From contig CAILJQ010000174.1 in assembly GCA_903834625.1 (NCBI GenBank), positions 1 to 49,745 on the forward strand: DNA of 49,745 bases. The letters run 5' to 3'. Numbering within the stretch: position 1 is the stretch's first letter; each line of letters begins with the position of its first letter. The DNA comes from an uncultured Bacteroidota bacterium (GTDB taxonomy: Bacteria; Bacteroidota; Bacteroidia; UKL13-3). The position numbers and the translations under genes are program-made. The notes under the pieces were generated by a model. It saw only the letters and a list, made by a program, of their open reading frames with translations. It ran no database searches and had not been told where the DNA came from. Below are positions 36,737 to 45,072 of the stretch, piece after piece.

Positions 36737-38839
36737 TTAATAAATATTGGCAGCGTTGCGGTAACCAGAAGTATTGGTATACCAATCTGTAAACTGAGCA
36801 CCATTGCTGCTTACCCATGTAGCAAATTTGGTGTAGGCAGTGTTGATATCAGCTTTTTCTTTTGGATAATCAAATGAAGTTGGAATGCTGATAGCCCAAG
36901 GATATCTTCCATCGTTGCTTACATAAGTATCACCACTTCCCAAATTACTTCCATCTTTGCCAGTTCCAAATAAAGCATTGTTAGCTAAATCAGTTGGCAA
37001 TTGACCAGGTAAATGAATTTCATATCCTCTACCAAAACCACTGGTGCCATTCCAAATAAACGGATTATATGCTCCTAGACCAAAACTTGCCAAACTTGTT
37101 GAACCACTTACGTTAAAGGCTACATTATAGGTAACTGGAGTGCTAGTATTTTGACCAGAAACCGTATTCCACCATTGCATTTCTTCACGCATATCTGTGA
37201 ACATTACCAATACTGCTTTGGTTTGACCTGCTTCTAAAGTTGCACCTGTTACACCAGTAGCTTGTGCACGGGTAATTGGGAACTGAACCGCAAAACCATT
37301 GTTATAAGCGCCGCCAGTTGCACGTAAGATATATTGTGCTTCTACTCTCACTACATTGTTACTTGCATTAGTTACTACATTGTATGTATAAGAAACAACC
37401 ACATCATTCAAATCATAGTCACCTTTAGATGGCCACATATCTTCAAAAGCAACAGTTGATGGTCCAAAAGCATTGTCGTAAGCCTTGTTAGGGTCGTTAG
37501 GGTAATCATCATTGCTATCTGCTACACCATCACCATCTGTATCTGTAATAGGAGCTGAACCATTACCAGCAGGGTTACATGAGCTAACTGGAATGTACAA
37601 GCTACAGCTTTGAGTTGCACCACCATTGATGGTTGAGTTCCATGGACCTTCAATTCCGTTTACATCACAGAAGTTTTGAGCACCATTGATTAATCCTTGT
37701 GAATTTCCTTTGCTGTCACCTAATACTTTGATTAAGGAAGTAGTTCCAAAACCAGTGATGGTACCGTTTACTTGGATATCTTCTGTGTGCAACATGGCAC
37801 CATTGTATTGTTTAAATTCGTTGTTTGAACCACCTTGAATGGTTGCTTCAGCATAACATCTTATGTAACCATAGTTTTTGAATAAACCATTGTTATCAAA
37901 ATCGTCATGGATAATCAATTTACAGTTGTTAGTGAAATCACTTCCAGAGTTGTTAATCAATTTCTCGTCAACATCAATAAAACCATTGTTAACGATAGTA
38001 GATGAACCATTAGGGTTGAAGTTTTTTCCAGCCATTAATGTACCGTTATTGGTAAATGAACCATTAGAGTTGATATTGATATTGGCATTGTTATCTGAAC
38101 TCAATTCACCATAATTGGTTACCATACCATCAATTGGCATGCTGCTGGTAAAGTTGATATCTGCAGTGCTGGTGAAAATTAAATGTGAAGTACTGCTGTT
38201 CATGTTCAAGTTATTGATTGAACCTGTTCCGCAAATACGAACAACTGCAGTTCCACTAAGAGTTAAATTGCTAATGTTTATAGTTCCTGTTAAACAAGTT
38301 GTACCAGATGAATAAGATCTGTTACCACTTGGATTATTTACGGTAGTACCACAACCAGTTGAACAATCAGGACCAGCTGTTTTTCCTAACACAGTAATAC
38401 CTGCAACAGATATAGTGGCATTCACTGCATTGTTATTAATTTTCACTTTCTCCATTACCTTGCTGTTATCTGGAGCTACTTTTATTAAGAAGAACTCATT
38501 GATGGTATTAGCCGTGTTAATGGTTGCTTCAAATGCTTTGTTGTTTGATAAAGAACCTTCAGCCAATTTAATTCCACCTTTGCTTGGATCAGCACTATAA
38601 ACGCTTACCAAATGTAGGGTGTTGTTAAAACGATCGTCGGTAGTAGTAATCTTAACATTTACATCACGTGAGGTTTTCCAGTCAAATCCTTCTGGAACTT
38701 TAATGTCGGTCATTTTCTCAACAGTAACGGTATTACCGTTATTCATTGCTTGAGATTCTGCAAACTTATCTTCTAATCCTTTTTTGCAAGAAGTGAAGAT
38801 GGTTGCGGCGCTTAGGGTTAATATAAGTAGTTTTTTCAT
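36737..38839 (-). CDS. LruC-domain lipoprotein, copy 1
   Basis: I start at the ATG at 38839 (MKKLLILTLSAATIFTSCKK), which gives 700 residues and a lipobox FTSC with Cys18; longer in-frame starts (to 38929) would put about 30 residues before the signal. The N-terminal ~160 residues are a beta domain, residues of about 165-430 are Ser/Asn/Gly-rich with short repeating strands (FTNNGTLMAGK, SSTIVNNGFIDV) suggesting a beta-helix, a calcium-type loop DTDGDGVADSNDDYPNDP follows, and the C-terminal ~250 residues are the LruC/DUF4842 domain (KGDYDLNDVVVSYTYNVV). Function unknown; a surface or periplasmic structural lipoprotein is inferred. It is a tandem paralogue of the gene upstream. Confidence 0.85.
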   Translation of the reverse strand: MKKLLILTLSAATIFTSCKKGLEDKFAESQAMNNGNTVTVEKMTDIKVPEGFDWKTSRDVNVKITTTDDRFNNTLHLVSVYSADPSKGGIKLAEGSLSNNKAFEATINTANTINEFFLIKVAPDNSKVMEKVKINNNAVNATISVAGITVLGKTAGPDCSTGCGTTVNNPSGNRSYSSGTTCLTGTINISNLTLSGTAVVRICGTGSINNLNMNSSTSHLIFTSTADINFTSSMPIDGMVTNYGELSSDNNANININSNGSFTNNGTLMAGKNFNPNGSSTIVNNGFIDVDEKLINNSGSDFTNNCKLIIHDDFDNNGLFKNYGYIRCYAEATIQGGSNNEFKQYNGAMLHTEDIQVNGTITGFGTTSLIKVLGDSKGNSQGLINGAQNFCDVNGIEGPWNSTINGGATQSCSLYIPVSSCNPAGNGSAPITDTDGDGVADSNDDYPNDPNKAYDNAFGPSTVAFEDMWPSKGDYDLNDVVVSYTYNVVTNASNNVVRVEAQYILRATGGAYNNGFAVQFPITRAQATGVTGATLEAGQTKAVLVMFTDMREEMQWWNTVSGQNTSTPVTYNVAFNVSGSTSLASFGLGAYNPFIWNGTSGFGRGYEIHLPGQLPTDLANNALFGTGKDGSNLGSGDTYVSNDGRYPWAISIPTSFDYPKEKADINTAYTKFATWVSSNGAQFTDWYTNTSGYRNAANIY

Positions 38840-38988
38840 GTTTTTAACTTGTATATACCCATATACTACTTTAGTGCCAAAGGTTAAGTACTTATTTATC
38901 TGATACTTAAAAAAATTAACCCTTCCCAAAAATGGAAAAATAAAATCATAATTTTCATTTCAGGAATAGGTAATTCAAAGGCACTTAA

Positions 38989-39024
38989 AAACAAAAAGCC
39001 CCGACAACCATGTATGTCGGGGCT
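38989..39024 (-). terminator. Terminator of LruC copy 2 (duplicated copy)
   Basis: The stem AAAAAGCCCCGACA with TGTCGGGGCT (38993-39006 / 39015-39024) ends, reading on the minus strand, in a T-rich run. Only the minus-strand T-tract is kept; the other side reads AATTTG. Confidence 0.85.
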
Positions 39025-39060
39025 AATTTGTTTGTGTAAAGGTTGGCCGGAGCCAAGGTT

Positions 39061-41160
39061 TTAATAAATATTGGCAGCGTTGCGGTAACCAGAGGTATTG
39101 TTATACCAATCTGCAAACTGAGAACCGTTACTGCTTACCCATGTAGCAAATTTGGTGTAGGCTGTATTGATATCGGCCTTTTCTTTTGCATAATCAAAGC
39201 TAGTTGGGATACTGATAGCCCAAGGATATCTGCCATCGTTGCTTACATAAGTATCACCACTACCCAAATTGCTTCCATCATTTCCTGAACCAAATAATGC
39301 ATTGTTAGCTAAATCAGTTGGTAACTGACCAGGTAAATGAATTTCGTATCCTCTTCCAAAACCGCTGGTACCATTCCATATAAATGGATTGTATGAACCC
39401 AAACCGAAGCTTGCTAAAGTATTGCTTCCACCTACATTAAAAGCTACATTGTAGGTTACAGGGCTGCTAGTTTGTCCAGGTAGGGTATTCCACATTTGCA
39501 TTTCTTCACGCATATTGGTAAACATTACTAATACAGCTTTGGTTTGACCAGCTTCTAAAGTTGCACCGGTTACACCACTTGCTTGAGCACGAGTTATTGG
39601 AAACTGAACTGCAAAACCATTGTTATAAGCGCCGCCAGTTGCACGTAAGATATATTGTGCTTCTACTCTCACTACATTGTTACTTGCATTAGTTACTACA
39701 TTGTAAGTATAAGAAACAACCACATCATTCATATCATAATCTCCTTTGTATGGCCATTGGTCTTCAAATGCAACAGTTGATGGCCCAAAAGCATTATTAT
39801 AGGCTTTGTTTGGATCGCTAGGGTAATCATCATTGCTATCTGCTACACCATCACCATCTGTATCTGTAATAGGAGCTGAACCATTACCAGCAGGGTTACA
39901 TGAGCTAACTGGAATGTATAAGCTACAGCTTTGAGTTGCACCACCATTGATGGTTGAGTTCCATGGACCTTCAATTCCGTTTACATCGCAGAAGTTTTGA
40001 GCACCATTGATTAATCCTTGTGAATTTCCTTTGCTATCACCTAATACTTTGATTAAGGAAGTAGTTCCAAAACCAGTGATGGTACCGTTTACTTGAATGT
40101 CTTCAGTGTGCAACATAGCACCATTGTATTGTTTGAATTCGTTGTTTGAACCACCTTGAATAGTAGCTTCTTCGTAACATCTTACATATCCATAGTTTTT
40201 GAATAATCCATTGTTATCAAAATCGTCATGGATAATCAATTTACAGTTGTTGGTGAAATCACTTCCAGAGTTGTTAATCAATTTCTCGTCAACATCAATA
40301 AAACCATTGTTAACGATAGTAGATGAACCATTAGGGTTGAAGTTTTTTCCAGCCATTAATGTACCGTTATTGGTAAATGAACCATTTGAGTTGATATTGA
40401 TATTGGCATTGTTATCTGAACTCAATTCACCATAATTAACAACGATACCATTTATAGGCATGCTGCTGGTGAAATTGATATCTGCAGTGCTGGTGAAAAT
40501 TAATTGTGAAGTACTGCTGTTCATGTTCAAGTTATTAATTGAACCAGTTCCGCAAATGCGTACTACTGCGTTTCCACTAAGAGTTAAATTGCTAATATTA
40601 ATATTTCCAGTTAAACAAGTTGTACCAGATGAATACGACCTGTTACCACTTGGATTATTTACGGTAGTACCACAACCAGTTGAACAATCAGGACCAGCTG
40701 TTTTTCCTAATACGGTATTTCCAGCCACAACTATTGTACTGTTTACATTGTTGTTGGTAATTTTTACTTTCTCAACAACCTTACTTTGGTCAGGAGCTGT
40801 TTTAACCAAATAAAATTCTTGAACAGTGTTTGCTGTATTTACTTTGGCTTCAAAAGGCTTTTCAGTAGAGATAGAACCTTCTGCTACCTTTACTCCTCCA
40901 TTTGCAGGATCACCAACAAATACTGATACCAAATGGTAAACACCTCCAAAACGCGCATCGCTTGTATTTAATTTAATAGATACATCTCTTGTAGTGTTCC
41001 AGTTAAATCCTGCAGGAACCTTAATATCGGTCATTTTTTCTACAGTTACTGTTGCACCTTTGTTTAAGGCTTGTGATTCAAGAAATTTTTCTTCTAAGTT
41101 TTTTTTGCAAGATGTTACCACTAGGGTACTTAATGCAGCTAATACGATTAATTTTTTCAT
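39061..41160 (-). CDS. LruC-domain lipoprotein, copy 2
   Basis: The 699-residue protein is collinear with copy 1: lipoprotein signal MKKLIVLAALSTLVVTSCKK (Cys18), divergent N-terminal domain, Asn/Gly-rich middle, DTDGDGVADSNDDYPSDP loop and LruC/DUF4842 C-terminus (KGDYDMNDVVVSYTYNVV). The N-terminal ~160 residues differ strongly from copy 1, the C-terminus moderately, while the middle is almost identical even at third codon positions. That pattern points to gene conversion after an older duplication. A sigma-54-like element lies just upstream. Both copies were probably surface or periplasmic lipoproteins with related but separate N-terminal ligands. Confidence 0.85.
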   Translation of the reverse strand: MKKLIVLAALSTLVVTSCKKNLEEKFLESQALNKGATVTVEKMTDIKVPAGFNWNTTRDVSIKLNTSDARFGGVYHLVSVFVGDPANGGVKVAEGSISTEKPFEAKVNTANTVQEFYLVKTAPDQSKVVEKVKITNNNVNSTIVVAGNTVLGKTAGPDCSTGCGTTVNNPSGNRSYSSGTTCLTGNINISNLTLSGNAVVRICGTGSINNLNMNSSTSQLIFTSTADINFTSSMPINGIVVNYGELSSDNNANININSNGSFTNNGTLMAGKNFNPNGSSTIVNNGFIDVDEKLINNSGSDFTNNCKLIIHDDFDNNGLFKNYGYVRCYEEATIQGGSNNEFKQYNGAMLHTEDIQVNGTITGFGTTSLIKVLGDSKGNSQGLINGAQNFCDVNGIEGPWNSTINGGATQSCSLYIPVSSCNPAGNGSAPITDTDGDGVADSNDDYPSDPNKAYNNAFGPSTVAFEDQWPYKGDYDMNDVVVSYTYNVVTNASNNVVRVEAQYILRATGGAYNNGFAVQFPITRAQASGVTGATLEAGQTKAVLVMFTNMREEMQMWNTLPGQTSSPVTYNVAFNVGGSNTLASFGLGSYNPFIWNGTSGFGRGYEIHLPGQLPTDLANNALFGSGNDGSNLGSGDTYVSNDGRYPWAISIPTSFDYAKEKADINTAYTKFATWVSSNGSQFADWYNNTSGYRNAANIY

Positions 41161-41184
41161 GGTTTTTTGGTTTGACTCTTTTAA

Positions 41185-41199
41185 TGCAGTGTTCGTGCC
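41185..41199 (-). promoter_or_regulatory. Sigma-54-like promoter upstream of LruC copy 2
   Basis: Read on the minus strand, TTGGCACGAACACTGCA matches the -24/-12 consensus (TGGCACG, four bases, TTGC) with one mismatch (CTGC). The predicted start point near 41174 leaves a leader of about 14 bases. Copy 1 has a weaker counterpart with TTGGCACT at 38873-38880. No activator site was identified. Confidence 0.35.
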
Positions 41200-41288
41200 A
41201 AAAACATAATAAACTAAAAATCAATGCATTAAAATTTAAAGCTAAATTAAAGGCAGATTCAAAACGGGAAAAACAAACCAAATTAAAA

Positions 41289-41323
41289 CAAAAAGAGGGG
41301 ATTACTTTTGGCAATCCCCTCTT
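41289..41323 (-). terminator. Rho-independent terminator of htpG
   Basis: An 11-bp perfect stem (41293-41303 / 41313-41323) with a 9-base loop leads, on the minus strand, into a T-rich run. It lies 19 bases past the htpG stop codon. Confidence 0.87.
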
Positions 41324-41341
41324 CTAATAACCGCTAAATTT

Positions 41342-43159
41342 TTATGCCAATTGATTCAAATTCCTTTGGATAAACTGGGTAAGCTCCTCTCCTTTTAAAA
41401 GATTCTGTGACAGTTTTGCCAATTCAAATGCTTGTTTCATCATTTGGTTCTTGGAATCACCCTCTGCCATTTTGCTTAACTTCACGCTTAAGGCATGATT
41501 GGTATTGATAACCACATTATAACTATCTGGCATGCTGCCAAAAATATCCATACCCATGCCTTGCATTTTTTGCATCTCTTTCATTCTGCGCTCCCACTCT
41601 GGTTTAATGAGGGTTAAGAAAGAATCATCTGGAGCTAAAGCCTCGGTGGCAAACCTAAACTGACCATTATTAGCAAAGTCTTTCTCAAAACTATCTTTAA
41701 TAGCAGTTTGATCCGATTCACTTAATACACTTTCATTGGTTTGTCCTTTATCAACCAACTTGTCAATACTTTCGCTATCTACACGCTTCCAGGTCACACC
41801 ATCCAATTTGTGTTCAAGATTACTAATGAAATGGTTATCTAAAACGCCATCCATTCTTAATACATCGTAACTGCGCTTCTCTACCGCCTTAATAAAACTG
41901 TCGTGTGCTACCGCATCATTGGTATATAAAAATACCTTTTTACTGTCTTTATCTGTTTGGTTGCCAGCTATTTTCTCTTTGTATTCTTCTATGGTAAAAT
42001 ATTCGTTATTTACGTTCTGAACCAAACAAAACTTATGTGCACGGTCATAAAACTTCTCTTCGCTAATCATTCCATACTTCACAAAAGTACCTACACTCTC
42101 CCACTTGTTATTGTATTCTTCGCGGTCTAGTTTATAAATCTCTTCTAATTTATCTGCCACTTTTTTAGTGATGTGGCTATTGATTTTCTTCACATTTGAA
42201 TCGCTTTGCAAATAACTTCTGCTCACATTCAATGGAATATCTGGAGAATCAATTACCCCATGTAATAACATCAAAAACTCAGGAACTATATCTTGCACAC
42301 TGTCTGTTACAAATACCTGGTTGCTGAATAATTGGATTTTATTACGGGTTGGTTCAAACTCATTCTTAATTTTAGGGAAATATAATATACCCGTTAATTT
42401 GAAAGGATAATCAACATTCAAATGAATCCAAAACAAAGGTGTTTCGCTAAATGGATACAACTCTTTGTAAAAAGCTTCATAATCTTCTTTGGTGCAATCT
42501 GCTGGAGCTTTTGTCCATAAAGGTGCCGTATTGTTTAATACCTTGTCTTCAAATGCAATTTCAACAGGTAAGAATTTACAATACTTCTCTAAAATACCAC
42601 GAATCTTAAAGGTATCATTAAATTCTAACGAATCCTCTGCCAAATGCAAAATCACCTCTGTCCCTCTTTCTGTTTTGTCTGAATCAGAAATTTCAAATGT
42701 GGTGCTGCCATCACACTCCCACTTCACTGCATGTGAACCTTCTTTATATGATTTGGTAATTAGCTCTACTTTGTGAGCAACCATAAAGGCAGAATAAAAC
42801 CCTAATCCAAAATGCCCAATAACCTGAGCTCCTTTTTCTTTGTATTTTTCTAAAAACTCCTCAGCAGAACTAAAGGCTAATTGGTTAATGTATTTACCAA
42901 CCTCCTCCTCTGTCATACCAATTCCCCTATCAATAATGTGAAGGGTTTTGGCTTCAGTATCTAACTTTACGCTAATTTTTAAATCGCCCAACTCACCTTT
43001 TGCCTCGCCGCTTGCCGACAAAGTTTTTAGTTTTTGGGTGGCATCTACTGCATTACTTACCAATTCTCTCAAGAATATTTCATGGTCGGAATACAGGAAT
43101 TTTTTGATAATGGGAAAGATGTTTTCTGTGTGTACGCTAATATTTCCTTTGGTAGCCAT
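41342..43159 (-). CDS. htpG: Molecular chaperone HtpG (Hsp90)
   Basis: HtpG is the bacterial Hsp90, an ATP-dependent dimeric chaperone in the cytosol. The 605-residue protein carries the GHKL ATPase motifs: LRELVSNAVDA (N box with the metal Asn), IIDRGIGMT (G1), IGHFGLGFYSAFMV (G2 and lid) and GTEVILHL. The middle domain has FPKIKNEFEPTRNKI and the catalytic-loop region SPDIPLNVSRSYLQ. The C-terminal dimerisation part is present. It stands alone with its own terminator. The ATG is preceded by a region holding two direct copies of TTGTCTCGCA, as written on the plus strand. Confidence 0.97.
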   Translation of the reverse strand: MATKGNISVHTENIFPIIKKFLYSDHEIFLRELVSNAVDATQKLKTLSASGEAKGELGDLKISVKLDTEAKTLHIIDRGIGMTEEEVGKYINQLAFSSAEEFLEKYKEKGAQVIGHFGLGFYSAFMVAHKVELITKSYKEGSHAVKWECDGSTTFEISDSDKTERGTEVILHLAEDSLEFNDTFKIRGILEKYCKFLPVEIAFEDKVLNNTAPLWTKAPADCTKEDYEAFYKELYPFSETPLFWIHLNVDYPFKLTGILYFPKIKNEFEPTRNKIQLFSNQVFVTDSVQDIVPEFLMLLHGVIDSPDIPLNVSRSYLQSDSNVKKINSHITKKVADKLEEIYKLDREEYNNKWESVGTFVKYGMISEEKFYDRAHKFCLVQNVNNEYFTIEEYKEKIAGNQTDKDSKKVFLYTNDAVAHDSFIKAVEKRSYDVLRMDGVLDNHFISNLEHKLDGVTWKRVDSESIDKLVDKGQTNESVLSESDQTAIKDSFEKDFANNGQFRFATEALAPDDSFLTLIKPEWERRMKEMQKMQGMGMDIFGSMPDSYNVVINTNHALSVKLSKMAEGDSKNQMMKQAFELAKLSQNLLKGEELTQFIQRNLNQLA

Positions 43160-43171
43160 AATTGTTTGTAT

Positions 43172-43230
43172 TTGTCTCGCATTCTTTCAAAACCTGTTCC
43201 AATTGATTAAGTCTGTCAAATTGTCTCGCA
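43172..43230. repeat. 10-base direct repeat in the htpG/porQ promoter region
   Basis: TTGTCTCGCA occurs at 43172-43181 and again at 43221-43230, 49 bases apart, upstream of htpG. It could be an operator, but no known regulator motif is recognised. Confidence 0.45.
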
Positions 43231-43279
43231 ATGCTTGTAAATCCTGCAATTTTAGTCCATAAAAATTCGTTAGAATTCT

Positions 43280-43287
43280 TATTTTTG
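43280..43287 (+). promoter_or_regulatory. TAnnTTTG element upstream of porQ
   Basis: TATTTTTG is an exact -7 element ending 8 bases before the porQ ATG; the transcript would be nearly leaderless. No TTG sits at the usual distance, so this is tentative. Confidence 0.3.
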
Positions 43288-43295
43288 AAAACAGC

Positions 43296-44336
43296 ATGAA
43301 ATGGAAGTTTAGTATTTTAGGATTGATGTTCAGCAATTTATTGCTTGCTCAAATAGGTGGCTCTGGTACGTACAGGTTTTTGTATGTATCTCCCAACGCA
43401 CGTATTGCTGCCCTTGGAGCAAGTGCCATTGCCACGCCAGATGCAGATATTAACCTTGTAAGCCAAAACCCATCCCTACTTCAAAGAGGCAATCACAAAC
43501 AATTGGGTTTTAATTTTCTCAATTACTTTTCAGATATCCGCTCAGGTGAATTTAACTACGGTCATCACCTCGATTCTGCTCAAATCACCTTGGCAGGTGG
43601 TATCCAATACCTCAATTACGGAAACTTTGTAAAAACTGCTCCAGACGGGCAAGTATTGGGATCATTTTCCGCTGGAGAATACAACTTTCATGTGAGTGCC
43701 TCCAAAACATATAAAGACTTTAGGTACGGTGCTACCTTAAAATTCATCAACTCCAATTTAGAGGCATACAATTCCTTTGGGCTAGCTGCCGATATAGGTG
43801 CCAGTTGGGTGAGCACAGATAAACTTACCCTAGTTACTGCAGTAGTAAGCAATATGGGTACGCAATTAAGATCTTATACACCAGATAACAGAGAGGCAAT
43901 CCCCTATAACCTTCAATTGGGCTTTTCTAAAAAGTTTGAACACAACCCTTTTCGCGTGAGTGTGATTGCTCAAAACCTGCAACGCCCTGGTAAATTATTG
44001 AGTCAAATTCCAACTCGACAATTAATAAGCCTCGAAACAGGCGAACCCATTGCAGAAGAATTCACCATCATTCAAAAAGCCATGAGCCACCTTATCATCA
44101 ATACAGAAATGATTTTGGGTAAATCGCTCAATATTCGTTTTGGATACAATGCATTACGACAACGCGAAATGAAGATTAACTACGTGCGAGGTTTTAATGG
44201 CTTCTCTTGGGGTTTTGGTATTAAAGTAAGTAAGTTCCAATTCTCTTATGGGTATGGCGGTTATATGCCCGGACGAAACACACACGCCTTTACCATTGTT
44301 ACACGATTAGAGGATTTCAAAAAAGCCAAAAAATAA
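43296..44336 (+). CDS. porQ: Type IX secretion system protein PorQ
   Basis: PorQ is an outer-membrane barrel protein of the T9SS attachment complex; with PorU, PorV and PorZ it helps process and anchor cargo. The 346-residue protein has a signal peptide (MKWKFSILGLMFSNLLLAQ) and the family's opening GGSGTYRFLYVSPNARIAALG, then IATPDADINLVSQNPSLL and a barrel of repeated aromatic-alternating strands (FGYNALRQREMKIN, FSWGFGIKVSKFQFSYGYGGY). The gene is followed after five bases by cmk, an order I recall from other Bacteroidota. Confidence 0.93.
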   Translation: MKWKFSILGLMFSNLLLAQIGGSGTYRFLYVSPNARIAALGASAIATPDADINLVSQNPSLLQRGNHKQLGFNFLNYFSDIRSGEFNYGHHLDSAQITLAGGIQYLNYGNFVKTAPDGQVLGSFSAGEYNFHVSASKTYKDFRYGATLKFINSNLEAYNSFGLAADIGASWVSTDKLTLVTAVVSNMGTQLRSYTPDNREAIPYNLQLGFSKKFEHNPFRVSVIAQNLQRPGKLLSQIPTRQLISLETGEPIAEEFTIIQKAMSHLIINTEMILGKSLNIRFGYNALRQREMKINYVRGFNGFSWGFGIKVSKFQFSYGYGGYMPGRNTHAFTIVTRLEDFKKAKK

Positions 44337-44341
44337 ATCCA

Positions 44342-45031
44342 TTGAAAAAAATTACCATTGCAATAGACGGTTACTCTTCATGCGGCAAAAGCACTTTAGC
44401 TAAACAACTTGCCAAAACTCTTGCCTATCGATATGCCGATACAGGAGCTATGTATAGAGCAGTTACACTTTACCTTTTTCAAAATCAAATAGATATTCAT
44501 CACCCAGAAATGGTGATAAGTGCACTCCCTCAAATTCAAATCTCCTTTGGAATTGATAAGGATACCCAAGAACAATTTACCCTTCTAAATGGAGAAAACG
44601 TTGAAAATGAAATTCGTGTAAACCCTCGTGTGGCAAGTGCGGTGAGCGATGTAAGTTCCATAAGTGAAGTGCGCCGCTTTTTGGTTAAACAACAACAAGC
44701 CATGGGTTCAGAAAAAGGGATTGTGATGGATGGTAGAGATATTGGCACCGTAGTTTTCCCGCAAGCAGAATTAAAGCTTTTCATTACCGCCGACCCAAAA
44801 ATTCGTGCACAAAGAAGACTTGATGAGTTGGAGGAAAAAGGTCAGCACACCACTTTTGATGAGGTGCTTGCCAACCTAGAAAAAAGAGACCATATGGATA
44901 CCACCAGAGCTGATAGTCCGCTTCTAAAGGCAGATGATGCCATAGAAATAGATAACTCTTACCTAAGTAAAGAAGAACAACTTGAAAAGGTGCTTCAATT
45001 GGTAAAAGGACTCCAAGTTTCGGGAAATTAG
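44342..45031 (+). CDS. cmk: (d)CMP kinase
   Basis: Cytidylate kinase phosphorylates CMP and dCMP with ATP. The 229-residue protein shows the P-loop GYSSCGKSTLAK, ADTGAMYRAVTLY (substrate binding), the DGRDIGTVVFP segment, and the LID region AQRRLDELEEKG followed by KRDHMDTTRADSPL. The start is a TTG, the only reasonable start because the P-loop begins a few residues later and no ATG lies in frame upstream before the porQ stop. Translation is likely coupled to porQ, five bases upstream. The protein is cytosolic. Confidence 0.95.
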   Translation: MKKITIAIDGYSSCGKSTLAKQLAKTLAYRYADTGAMYRAVTLYLFQNQIDIHHPEMVISALPQIQISFGIDKDTQEQFTLLNGENVENEIRVNPRVASAVSDVSSISEVRRFLVKQQQAMGSEKGIVMDGRDIGTVVFPQAELKLFITADPKIRAQRRLDELEEKGQHTTFDEVLANLEKRDHMDTTRADSPLLKADDAIEIDNSYLSKEEQLEKVLQLVKGLQVSGN

Positions 45032-45072
45032 CAAAGGCTATTTTTTGCCCAATTTTATGCTAATTTTCCTGC

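Noticed and set aside
38840-38929. Upstream extension of LruC copy 1 by 30 residues.
   Set aside because: It would bury the lipoprotein signal, and copy 2 has no matching extension.
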